A stretch of 10,365 bases of DNA from Elusimicrobiota bacterium (GTDB lineage: Bacteria; CG03; SLGR01; PWQF01): positions 1-10,365 of the forward strand of contig PWMP01000049.1 in NCBI GenBank assembly GCA_003558145.1. Direction: 5' to 3'. The notes beneath the pieces are model-generated. The model was not told where the DNA came from. It did no database searches and saw only the letters and a program-made list of their open reading frames with translations. Within the stretch, counting starts at the first letter, position 1. Each line of letters begins with the position of its first letter. Position numbers and translations under genes: made by a program. Of the stretch, positions 1 through 7,700 are shown one piece after another.

Positions 1-874
1 AAATAGTAACAATGAAAATCATTCCGAACAATACATAAGCAATTGATGAAGCATAACCGAGCATTAGCCTTTGAAAGCCCCGCTCGTATAAATACGCAAC
101 AATAGTAAGCCCTGAATAAAGCACCCCTCCGAAATATTCAGTGGCACCGGTCATTATATAAACCTGTTCAAAAACCTGAAAGGAATTTATAATGGACATC
201 ACTATCAAAAACATCAGTATAGGTTTAAGCATTGGAAGCGTAACATAACGAAATCTCTGCCATGGAGACGTGCCGTCAATACTGGCTGCTTCGTAAATAG
301 AATCCGGGATTGATTGAAGCCCGGCTAACAGTATGATTGTGTTATAGCCTATTCCGCTCCATATACTCATAACTATAATTGCCGGCAGCGTCGTAGCGGT
401 CTGCATAAGCCAGTCCTGATTCTGTACCAGGAGGCCCGAAAAAACGTAATTTATTATACCATACCTGTCTCCGGCATACAGCCACCTCCAAACTACCGCA
501 ACAGCCGCAATTGAGGTAACCGTAGGAAGAAAATACGCAGTTCTAAAAAACGAACTGAATTTTATTTTTTTGGAAAGAGCCATTGCAACTAGAAAAGAAG
601 ACGCCAACCCGAAAATCACAACAAAAAACACATATATTACTGTATTTATTACTGCTTTCCAGAAAAGGGCGTCCTGTGTAAAAAGAGTAATATAGTTTCT
701 GAGCCCTACCCAGACCGGCGGATTTATTGCATCATATTCGGTGAAACTAAGAATAAGGGAGGCGATGATCGGAAAAAAAACGAAAACCGTCAGAATAATT
801 ATGGCAGGAGCAATAAATAGGTATGAATATCTTTTGGCTTTAATATACCCTATTATTTCTTTTAGAGGTTTCAT
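1..874 (-). CDS. Sugar ABC transporter permease, MalF/UgpA type (3' end cut by window edge)
   Basis: This is an inner-membrane permease subunit of a carbohydrate ABC importer (binding-protein-dependent transport family 1). I translated it directly: 291 codons are present and the frame is still open at base 1. The family is usually about 290-310 residues, so only a short C-terminal tail is missing. Hydrophobic segments lie near residues 18-45, 73-100, 112-131, 160-187, 216-238 and 268-291. The cytoplasmic EAA loop that docks the ATPase is clear at about 194-218 (EAASIDGTSPWQRF, then LPMLKP). It begins 89 bp after the solute-binding-protein gene, so the two are probably one operon, with the second (MalG-type) permease expected beyond the left edge. 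The start at 874 has no convincing Shine-Dalgarno; a six-codon mini-ORF overlaps it. The family call is secure; the transported sugar cannot be told from sequence. Confidence 0.93.
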   Translation of the reverse strand, partial: MKPLKEIIGYIKAKRYSYLFIAPAIIILTVFVFFPIIASLILSFTEYDAINPPVWVGLRNYITLFTQDALFWKAVINTVIYVFFVVIFGLASSFLVAMALSKKIKFSSFFRTAYFLPTVTSIAAVAVVWRWLYAGDRYGIINYVFSGLLVQNQDWLMQTATTLPAIIVMSIWSGIGYNTIILLAGLQSIPDSIYEAASIDGTSPWQRFRYVTLPMLKPILMFLIVMSIINSFQVFEQVYIMTGATEYFGGVLYSGLTIVAYLYERGFQRLMLGYASSIAYVLFGMIFIVTI

Positions 875-891
875 CTTTTTTCTATGTACAT
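871..891 (-). promoter_or_regulatory. Candidate six-codon leader mini-ORF overlapping the permease start
   Basis: An ATG at 891-889 opens six codons (MYIEKR). It ends in a TGA at 873-871 that overlaps the permease ATG at 874-872 in an ATGA arrangement. An AAGG sits 7 nt before the mini-ORF ATG, which is good Shine-Dalgarno spacing, whereas the permease ATG has only an A-rich stretch before it. This fits translation of the permease by termination-reinitiation. The same layout occurs in front of the LptF-like gene. It could be chance, since ATGA starts are common in AT-rich DNA. Confidence 0.3.
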
Positions 892-963
892 CACTCTGCC
901 TTGTAACATAAGAACTTTATCAGAGCACCTACAGTAATTTATACAGCACCTGGAACATATAAG

Positions 964-2187
964 CTATTGTGTTATTATCATTTCGTTCATCTTTCGGGCG
1001 CTGTCTGCCAATGCTTTTTCCGGGTCTCTGCCCTGAAGAATTACCTGCTGTATATTTTCAACTATATGACGCGTGCTTTCGCCCCAACCGAGAACCGGAG
1101 GAGGACCTTTTGCTTCCATTATCTGTGAAACAAGAACACTCCTGTGCTCTTCTTTCATTGGGAGTCTATCCCATACTGATATATTGGGCGGAAGGAAAAT
1201 ATCTTTTCTTTCAGCAACTTCAACATATATTTTTTCCTGCGTATCTTCAGAAGCAAGGAATTTAATAAATTCCCATGCTTCATCTTTAAGGTCTGATTGG
1301 TCGAATATTCCAATTGCTCTGCCGCCCAGTATTGAAGTTCCCCTGCCGGTAGATCCGGCCGGCAGCATAGCTATTGACCATTTTCCCCTAAGCTCAGGCA
1401 TTTCTTCATCCAACCTGTTTAGCAGCCAGTTACCGGTGTATCCAAGCGGATTTTGTCCGGACCCGAGACCTTCGGCGAAGTTTTCCCCTGACCTGGGAAC
1501 GTTGTATTTATTATATAGAGATTCGTAAAATTTTAAGGCTTTTACGGCTTCGGGTTGATCTAAAGCAGAACGTGTTCCGGCAGGGTTATAAAAATCACCG
1601 CCGGCCTGCCATAAAAACGGCGAATAACCAAGCCAGTCAAGAGAGCCCCACCCGATTATCATCCTTTTATCTTCTGCGGAAATATCTTCAAGAAGGGTCG
1701 TAAGCTCATCCCAGTTTTTTGGCGGGTCGGGAATGATATCATTGCGGTAATAAAGTATCTTCACGGTAAGGTCAAAAGGTATCCCGTATACTTTTTCCCC
1801 CCATTGTGCTGAATTCCAAATAGAGGGGAATATGCTGTCCCGAAGTGTTATTGTATCTTCCGGGAATGCCTCCCTCATATCTACCATGGCTCCTCTATGA
1901 CCGAATTCGGTTGCCCAGGTAAGGCCCATTGTCCCTATATCCGGCGCAACTCCTCCAACTACAGAAGTAAGATAGCGGGTGTGAGCTTCTCCCCATGAAA
2001 TGGCATCGCATCTGACTCTTATCCCGGTTTCCGGATAAAAATATTGATTTGCCAGCCTTTCAATGATCTGGGATTCTGCTTCAGTTCCTACATGCCACAT
2101 AGTTATCCTATCGGCAGTATCTCTTTCTGTTCCGCACCCTGTCATCAGAAAAAAAGATAGAACAATGACTAAAACTAACGATTTCAT
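964..2187 (-). CDS. Family 1 extracellular solute-binding lipoprotein (carbohydrate ABC importer)
   Basis: This is a periplasmic, lipid-anchored sugar-capture subunit of an ABC importer, UgpB/MalE-like, 407 residues, the usual length. The N-terminus is a lipoprotein signal with a hydrophobic stretch at 3-16 and a lipobox ending MTGC, giving Cys18 as the lipidated residue. Family landmarks include WHVGTEAE (31-38), the GGVAPDI loop (78-84), YGIPFDLTVKILYYRND (134-150) followed by PPKNWDEL, a GYTGNWLL segment (249-256), and a C-terminal lobe helix with EAWEFIKFL. The start is supported by AGGAGG 5 nt upstream (2193-2198). The gene leads the operon containing the permease and is transcribed divergently from the LptG-like gene; a sigma70-like promoter lies about 120 bp upstream. 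The ligand is probably an oligosaccharide or sugar derivative, by family and by the glycosidase locus nearby, but this is inference. Confidence 0.94.
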   Translation of the reverse strand: MKSLVLVIVLSFFLMTGCGTERDTADRITMWHVGTEAESQIIERLANQYFYPETGIRVRCDAISWGEAHTRYLTSVVGGVAPDIGTMGLTWATEFGHRGAMVDMREAFPEDTITLRDSIFPSIWNSAQWGEKVYGIPFDLTVKILYYRNDIIPDPPKNWDELTTLLEDISAEDKRMIIGWGSLDWLGYSPFLWQAGGDFYNPAGTRSALDQPEAVKALKFYESLYNKYNVPRSGENFAEGLGSGQNPLGYTGNWLLNRLDEEMPELRGKWSIAMLPAGSTGRGTSILGGRAIGIFDQSDLKDEAWEFIKFLASEDTQEKIYVEVAERKDIFLPPNISVWDRLPMKEEHRSVLVSQIMEAKGPPPVLGWGESTRHIVENIQQVILQGRDPEKALADSARKMNEMIITQ

Positions 2188-2215
2188 ACTAACCTCCTGT
2201 GATTTTTTTTATTTT

Positions 2216-2228
2216 CCATTTATAATGG
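2216..2228. promoter_or_regulatory. Inverted repeat in the 5' leader of the solute-binding-protein gene
   Basis: CCATT-TAT-AATGG is a perfect 5-3-5 inverted repeat about 30 bp upstream of the solute-binding-protein start. It could be a small operator or a short mRNA hairpin. It is AT-rich and short, so chance is a real alternative. Confidence 0.2.
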
Positions 2229-2295
2229 CATTAAATTAACAAGGATATTTGAATATAAGTTTATTTGATACTAAATCCAGGTTTTCAGATTATTG

Positions 2296-2306
2296 TCAAT
2301 AATTGA
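2296..2306. promoter_or_regulatory. Inverted repeat at the predicted transcription start of the importer operon
   Basis: TCAAT-A-ATTGA is a perfect 5-1-5 inverted repeat. It lies just downstream of the predicted -10 (2312-2317) of the minus-strand promoter, where a repressor would block initiation. No regulator gene is in the window to pair it with, and the short AT-rich half-sites make it tentative. Confidence 0.2.
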
Positions 2307-2311
2307 TTGTT

Positions 2312-2340
2312 AACATACTAAATTTATTTTATATTGTCAA
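2312..2340 (-). promoter_or_regulatory. Sigma70-like promoter for the sugar importer operon
   Basis: On the minus strand, a perfect -35 TTGACA (2340-2335) is followed by a 17-bp spacer and a -10 TATGTT (2317-2312, 4 of 6 consensus). This predicts a start near 2305 and a leader of about 118 nt. A second TTGACAATA copy lies 41 bp further downstream (2299-2291) but has only a weak -10 (TAGTAT at 2273-2268) at a poor 20-bp spacing. Confidence 0.55.
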
Positions 2341-2360
2341 GGAAACTGAAAAGTAAAAAT

Positions 2361-2389
2361 TTGTAAAGAAAATAATAAAAAAGTACAAT
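2361..2389 (+). promoter_or_regulatory. Sigma70-like promoter for the LptG-like gene
   Basis: The -35 TTGTAA (2361-2366, 4 of 6) and -10 TACAAT (2384-2389, 5 of 6) are separated by exactly 17 bp, predicting a start near 2396 and a leader of about 50 nt. The leader contains CCGGA (2406-2410) and TCCGG (2422-2426), which could pair into a small hairpin. No strong Shine-Dalgarno precedes the ATG at 2449. Confidence 0.5.
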
Positions 2390-2448
2390 TACAGGCGCAT
2401 AGCCGCCGGAAAGATTAACAATCCGGAATTTTAACGGATTTATTACGA

Positions 2449-3534
2449 ATGAAACTTATAACTAAATTTATCTTAAAGACATTTCTTTCCCCCTACTTTA
2501 AAGGTATTGCCGCTCTTATGTTAATAATGATTGTGGCTCACTTTTTTGACTTTCTGCATGTGTTTCTTGAGCGTAAGCCGCCCGTAAATCTTGTTTTGAT
2601 ATATTTCATAAACAGAATCCCGGAATGGTTTGTAATGGTTATGCCGGTAGCAACTCTGCTTGCATCACTTTTTGCTTTCGGATCTCTGAAAAAGCACAAC
2701 GAGCTAACGGCAATAAAAGCTTCAGGTCTCAGACTTAAATATGTCCTTGCCCCGCTTATAGTTTTCTCTTTATCTATGAGTATTCTATCAGGAGTTTTTC
2801 AGGAAGCTGTTGTTCCCGGCACTAAAGCCAGGGCAGATATACTGTTTAGAATCATACGCCGCAGAGATCCTGACACAACTGATACGGAACGAAGGAATTT
2901 TAAATATATAGGAAGGGACAGAACAGTCTATTCCATAGACTTTTACAAGGAAGGCGGGGCTGAAGGAATTACTCTGATGAATTTTTTTCCGGGTACTTCC
3001 CGGCAGAAAAGCATTACATATGCAAAAAAAGCTGTATATGAAGGAAGTAACATCTGGGTTTTTTACAATGCGGCAATACGGGAGTTTTCTCCAGGCGGAG
3101 ATCTAGTATCATACAGTGAATTTAAAGAGACCGAAATAGCGCTGTCTGAAACTCCTGAAGATTTTTCCAAACCCGTAAAACTGCCCGGACAGATGGATTT
3201 TTTTTCACTGCTTGCCTACATAAGATCTCTTGAAAGAGGAGGCTTTCAGGCCAGAAACGAAAGAGTAATTCTCCATAACAAGATTGCTTTCCCCTTATTC
3301 AATACAATTGTATTATTTCTGGGCATCCCGCTTGCACTCTGGAACAGAAATTACAGTAAAACAAACGGGTTTTTTATTGCAATTATAATCTACATCGTTT
3401 ACTGGGGAACAATTTCGGTCGGCAAGGCACTGGGCACCAGGGGAATAATTCCGCCTGCTGCAGGGGCATGGCTGGCAAACCTTATCTTTTTCGGAATAGG
3501 GATGACAATGCTTAAGTTAGCCAGACTGGATTAG
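2449..3534 (+). CDS. lptG: LptF/LptG-family LPS export permease (LptG-like, YjgQ type)
   Basis: This is one of two inner-membrane permease subunits of the LptB2FG ATP-driven extractor, which moves lipopolysaccharide from the inner membrane onto the periplasmic Lpt bridge. Its 361 residues match the family. Three N-terminal membrane helices lie at about 17-38, 59-80 and 101-122; a periplasmic beta-jellyroll follows at about 125-270; three C-terminal helices lie at about 279-298, 305-327 and 337-357. The cytoplasmic coupling segment NELTAIKASG (84-93), contacting the ATPase LptB, is well conserved. MVMPVATLLASLFAFG (63-78) resembles LptG more than LptF, so the G assignment is my preference but not certain. 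Its own promoter lies upstream, divergent from the sugar importer; the next gene is its partner, 113 bp away. LptB, LptC and LptA are not in this window. Confidence 0.88.
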   Translation: MKLITKFILKTFLSPYFKGIAALMLIMIVAHFFDFLHVFLERKPPVNLVLIYFINRIPEWFVMVMPVATLLASLFAFGSLKKHNELTAIKASGLRLKYVLAPLIVFSLSMSILSGVFQEAVVPGTKARADILFRIIRRRDPDTTDTERRNFKYIGRDRTVYSIDFYKEGGAEGITLMNFFPGTSRQKSITYAKKAVYEGSNIWVFYNAAIREFSPGGDLVSYSEFKETEIALSETPEDFSKPVKLPGQMDFFSLLAYIRSLERGGFQARNERVILHNKIAFPLFNTIVLFLGIPLALWNRNYSKTNGFFIAIIIYIVYWGTISVGKALGTRGIIPPAAGAWLANLIFFGIGMTMLKLARLD

Positions 3535-3583
3535 CCTGCACAGCAATACCTCAAACAACAAAACAAAAAAACAGCTTTTCTAG

Positions 3584-3611
3584 TTGACACAATCCTCAAG
3601 CTTTTTGTAAG
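3584..3611 (+). promoter_or_regulatory. Possible promoter in the lptG-lptF gap
   Basis: A perfect TTGACA at 3584-3589 is followed 16 bp later by TGTAAG (3606-3611, 4 of 6 to TATAAT). It sits in the 113-bp gap between the two permease genes. The gap has no convincing terminator, so the pair may still be cotranscribed with this as an internal promoter. Confidence 0.35.
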
Positions 3612-3630
3612 TTATTCCCGGAAATATAAA

Positions 3631-3651
3631 ATGAACTATAAATACAAATGA
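3631..3651 (+). promoter_or_regulatory. Candidate six-codon leader mini-ORF overlapping the lptF start
   Basis: An ATG at 3631 opens six codons (MNYKYK). It ends in a TGA at 3649-3651 that overlaps the LptF-like ATG at 3648-3650 as ATGA. CGGAA ends 7 nt before the mini-ORF ATG, a plausible weak Shine-Dalgarno, while the lptF ATG itself has none. The geometry is identical to that before the permease at 874: six codons, start-to-start distance 17 nt. Confidence 0.3.
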
Positions 3652-4739
3652 AAATTTTTACAAAATATTCAATAAGGCAGTTTATTGTTTACACCTTTGC
3701 CGGATTAGTGCTTTTTTCTTTCCTCCTGCTTATGGATGAAATATTTCATATAGCAGAAATAGTAATTCTGAAAGGAGTTGGTTTCAGCGAAGTTTTTATG
3801 TTAATCATATACGCCATTCCATCCATAATAGTTCTTTCAATGCCCATGGCTTTTGCCGCGGGAACTATACTCTTTTTCGGAAGGATGGCTTCAGACGGGG
3901 AAATCACCGCCGTAAGAACCTCGGGCAATACATTGAGGCCCGTTTTTATGCCGGTTTTTTTTATCTCGCTTATAACGTGCTTTGTAATGCTTCCATTCAA
4001 TTATTATCTGGCTCCTGTTTCTCAAAATGCATTCAGAAATCATTTTATAGGTATCGCCGCCAGGCATCCCGCGCTGCAACTGGAAGAGAACGTGCTCATA
4101 GACGCCCCCCCTTACACCCTTGTTTGCCTTGAAGTAGACAGAGACAGAAATTTACTCAAAGAACTTATAATGTTCAAGGAGGCTGAAGACAGCGAGCCTG
4201 CTGTATCCATAACTGCCAGAAAAGGAAGATGGATTGTGGAATCTGATGATTCAGTTACACTGGTTCTTTATGACGGAGAGATAAGGCACCAGGACAGAAC
4301 CGATCCGAGAAAGTTCAGTTCGGCAAGATTTGAAGAACATACCTTTGACATCCTGTCTTCAGAAGATCTTCAGAGAGACAGTAAGAGAATAGATACAATG
4401 ACCGGAGCTGAAATGAGAAAAGAGATAACCAGGCTTAAAAAAAGAGCTTTATCCGCAAGGCAGATACAGGTGCATTACCACCTCAGGTCAGCACTGGCAG
4501 GAGCCATACCTATACTTCTTATAACCGGCATGCCTTTCGGCATACGCGCGGAAAAAAAAGGTAAGACAATCGGAATCGGGATAAGTATTTTTGTAATAGC
4601 AGTATACTATTTTCTTATGGTTGCGGGGCTGAAAACCGCCCTTGACGGACGCATTCCCCCTTTCCTGGGCGCCTGGCTGGCCAATATAGTAACCGGCTCG
4701 TTCGGAACGGTGATGTTTGTTAAAGGCTACTTTAAATAA
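3648..4739 (+). CDS. lptF: LptF/LptG-family LPS export permease (LptF-like, YjgP type)
   Basis: This is the second permease subunit of the lipopolysaccharide-extracting LptB2FG complex, 363 residues. The architecture matches its neighbour: helices at about 12-29, 51-77 and 99-121, a periplasmic beta-jellyroll at about 125-265, and helices at about 281-299, 307-328 and 338-359. The coupling segment GEITAVRTSG occupies residues 84-93, exactly the position of the equivalent segment in the upstream protein. A region around HPALQLEENV (140-149) after helix 3 resembles the LptF pattern better than LptG, which is why I call it F; the assignment is moderate. The ATG at 3648 has no Shine-Dalgarno of its own and overlaps a mini-ORF stop. 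The gene ends 13 bp inside the 3' end of the convergent glycosidase gene, with no terminator between them. Confidence 0.88.
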   Translation: MKIFTKYSIRQFIVYTFAGLVLFSFLLLMDEIFHIAEIVILKGVGFSEVFMLIIYAIPSIIVLSMPMAFAAGTILFFGRMASDGEITAVRTSGNTLRPVFMPVFFISLITCFVMLPFNYYLAPVSQNAFRNHFIGIAARHPALQLEENVLIDAPPYTLVCLEVDRDRNLLKELIMFKEAEDSEPAVSITARKGRWIVESDDSVTLVLYDGEIRHQDRTDPRKFSSARFEEHTFDILSSEDLQRDSKRIDTMTGAEMRKEITRLKKRALSARQIQVHYHLRSALAGAIPILLITGMPFGIRAEKKGKTIGIGISIFVIAVYYFLMVAGLKTALDGRIPPFLGAWLANIVTGSFGTVMFVKGYFK

Positions 4740-7700
4740 GACTCAACCGGAAACGGCTGTATTTTTTCAATAATACAGGCCAGGGATTTGCTGAATTGCG
4801 GTATGTTCAGCTCCAGCGTGTTTTCTTTGACTTCAACCTGCTCCGTTTCAAGAAACTCTCCGTTTATTACATCATAAAACTTGATGCTGTAGATTCCTTC
4901 TTTAAGATTGTTTACGTTGATGGCTCCGTTTCTTACCGGATTCGGACGTATGTTTTTCAGATAGTTTTCTACATTATACTCACGGTTTTTAAACCAAAGC
5001 ACTGCCTTAGAGTCGTCCTGTATTCCTAAAACATTCATACGCGGAGCAACCTTGCTGAAATTAAAGTATCCGACGTTCATCCAGTCTTCACCGCTGTTGG
5101 CTACTTTTATCCTGTGATGGCCGGCCGGAATATCAACAGAAAAAGTACGATCAATTCTGATATCTCTTCCGTCACCAGGGAAAACTTTTTCAAAAATCAT
5201 TTCATTATTAAGATATATTTCCAGCGTGGCTCCAAGCTGTGCCGCCTGAAGAAGATGTACCGAAAAGTTCCCATCCTCGGGATAATAAACTTCAAAGACA
5301 GGATTAACTTTCATATCCTGATGCCAGTCGTCCCCGTGCATAAACCTTGAAAGCATTTCTCCCGTTATATTTCCAAACTCATCAATTTCAAAAAAATCAC
5401 CGGTGGATTTTTCCCAATCAAGCGGGGGTGCGTAAATTAAATCAGCGTAGCCGTCCGAATTTACAATATCTATTTTGGCTTCGTCCATGTCATCCATCAA
5501 TTCAATGTCGATTTCATTCAAAAATCCGCTTATGCTGGCAAAGTGACGATTTAAATTATTTTCTTTTATGTGCCCGTCCCACCACCAGAACATCGCAGTG
5601 CCGGCTGAATAAGTCATCAACGGACTCCATAATGCATCCAGAATCCTTATGCCTTCCCTGTCTTCAGCCTCAACAACCATATCCGTTATGGCTCCGCCTA
5701 TTTCGGCTATTAAAGAAGGCTTTTCGTACTTTTCCCGTGTTGAGGAAATAGCCCTTGCCGTATTTATTATCTCATCAGTATAAACGTGTATCTGTGTAAA
5801 ATCTATGTCAGGCAGCCTCCACATGGGGTCACCGGCAAGCGGGCGGGCAAAACTTGTTGTTATCAAATGATTATGCGGATCTATTTCTCTTATATATTCA
5901 ATCATTTCCTTATGCCATTCGGTCACAACCTGCTCATCGTAACTGTCTGTTAAATCAACCTCGTTAAATAATTCCCAGGCAAGAATGCTGGGGCTGTAGC
6001 CGTAGCGGGCGATGAAGTATCTTAACCTGCGTTTAAAATATTCTTTTGCTTTTGCATCAGTAAAAAAATCTTCGGGATTTTCACAGGGCCCGCCTTCAGT
6101 AAAGTTGTATGGGTTAGTCGTCCAGTTTGAACGTTCCTTAAACATTCCGTGATAGTTTATTACCATCTGGAAATAAATACCGTAGTCTTCGCACATATCT
6201 ATAATATTGTCAAACCTGTATGCGTCCTCCTGTGAATATTGTCCGAGGCCTTTTCCGCGGGGCTCGCCCCATTCTACTATTATACCCCAGGGACAATTCC
6301 ATATACGGGTCCAGTTCTGGCCAGTATTATGAAACTCTTTAAAGTAATCGGCAAAACTCCATTCGTCCTCACGCAGTACCCATCCCAAATTCTGTCCAAC
6401 CGCAAAATAGGGTTCCCCGTTATCAAACCACAAAAGTCTTGAATCCGGCTTTGTCACAATAAAGCCCGGATTATCAGAATCACTGCAATCAAAATATTTT
6501 ATATCCGACCGGGTTTCTCCCGCGGGATTGTTTACTATTATACTGTACTGCCACCTGCCGGGTTCAGATGGCGCAAACCGCACTCTCCATTCAGGCTCGC
6601 CCTTTTCAATAAATACATTTCTACCGGTTTTATCGTAGCCCTGATAAAAGAACCCAATTGCCCTGTGTTTTTTACCGGAGGGTGAGGTAAATTCCGCAGT
6701 AATATCTATTTCTTCGGGGTTGTAAGGATTGTTGTAAAAGCTGTCTATATCTATTGCAAACTCAAACCTGTCTAACCTGTCAACATCAGACGGAGCTGTT
6801 ATTTCCGTTATTACAGGCTTATCATAATTTGCCGAATCTATTATTTCAACTACCTGCGGTTTTATCTCTATCGGAAATTCCACGGGTTCGCCTATTCTAT
6901 GCCTTATATTATCTATATAAACAGAACCCGAAAGCCCATCAGGAGAAAATGACATTACATTTATCGCAAATCTCTGTACTTCTTCTTTTCCCCTTAAATA
7001 AGTGGTATTTTCCCAGTTTGTCGCTTCCGCTTTGAAATGATCCCTGTTTAAATCTATCTCCAGGTCCTTATTCCAACCGGATCCCAGCAATATATCCGGA
7101 GACTCATACCATATCCAGCCGCCTCCTGTAGATATTGCCGCGCTTATTTTAATAGGAACCGGCAGGTCATTATATACATCAAGATATACGGCTTCCACCT
7201 CAGACCAATCCATTTCCTTTTCAACACAAAAAGTGGCTTTATTGTACTCAGTTATATTTTCAAAGGTACATTTAAGCGAAGAGTTTCCTTCAGTCGCTTT
7301 TTCATTGATTATTTGCACAGATACTGCCTGGCTGCGCCAGTCAGCTTCGCTCCATAAAGTTTCTTCTGATTCAAAGCCTTCCCATAAAACCAGATCGTCC
7401 AGCTGATCGACATCCGTTTCAAGATATCCTTCCAGACGGATATTGTCAATATAAACATCTCCGGAGCCATCCCGAAAAAGAAAACTTACCCTGCGTACAT
7501 CTTCAATATTTTCTATTCCGAGAGTATGCTGCCAGCGGCTTTTTTCCGCTTTATAATCCTCAGCCTCAAAATCAAAAGTGATATCCCTGTTCCATCCGGG
7601 CTCTAAAACAATTGACCTTGACTCAAACCATTCCCATTCTTCACCCGTTGACAAAGACAATGACATAAAAAGGTTATTACCCGAGTCATTATAAACATCT

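Noticed and set aside
969..1528. Open frames on the plus strand opposite the solute-binding-protein gene.
   Set aside because: They lie antisense to a well-recognised gene, lack family motifs and have no ribosome-binding sites. The same holds for plus-strand frames opposite the glycosidase, binder and PorV-like genes.
3541..3583. An A-rich stretch with AAAACAGCTTTT after lptG as a terminator.
   Set aside because: The stem is too short and AT-rich and no U-run follows in the right place.
4755..4970. The C-terminal PNP...GIYSIKFYD segment of the glycosidase resembles a type IX secretion sorting domain, tempting beside a PorV-like gene.
   Set aside because: The order (LxxGxYxxxFYD, then GEFLE, then a final hydrophobic strand) fits the C-terminal beta-sandwich that closes DUF5060 enzymes better than a Por sorting tail, and no other type IX gene is present.
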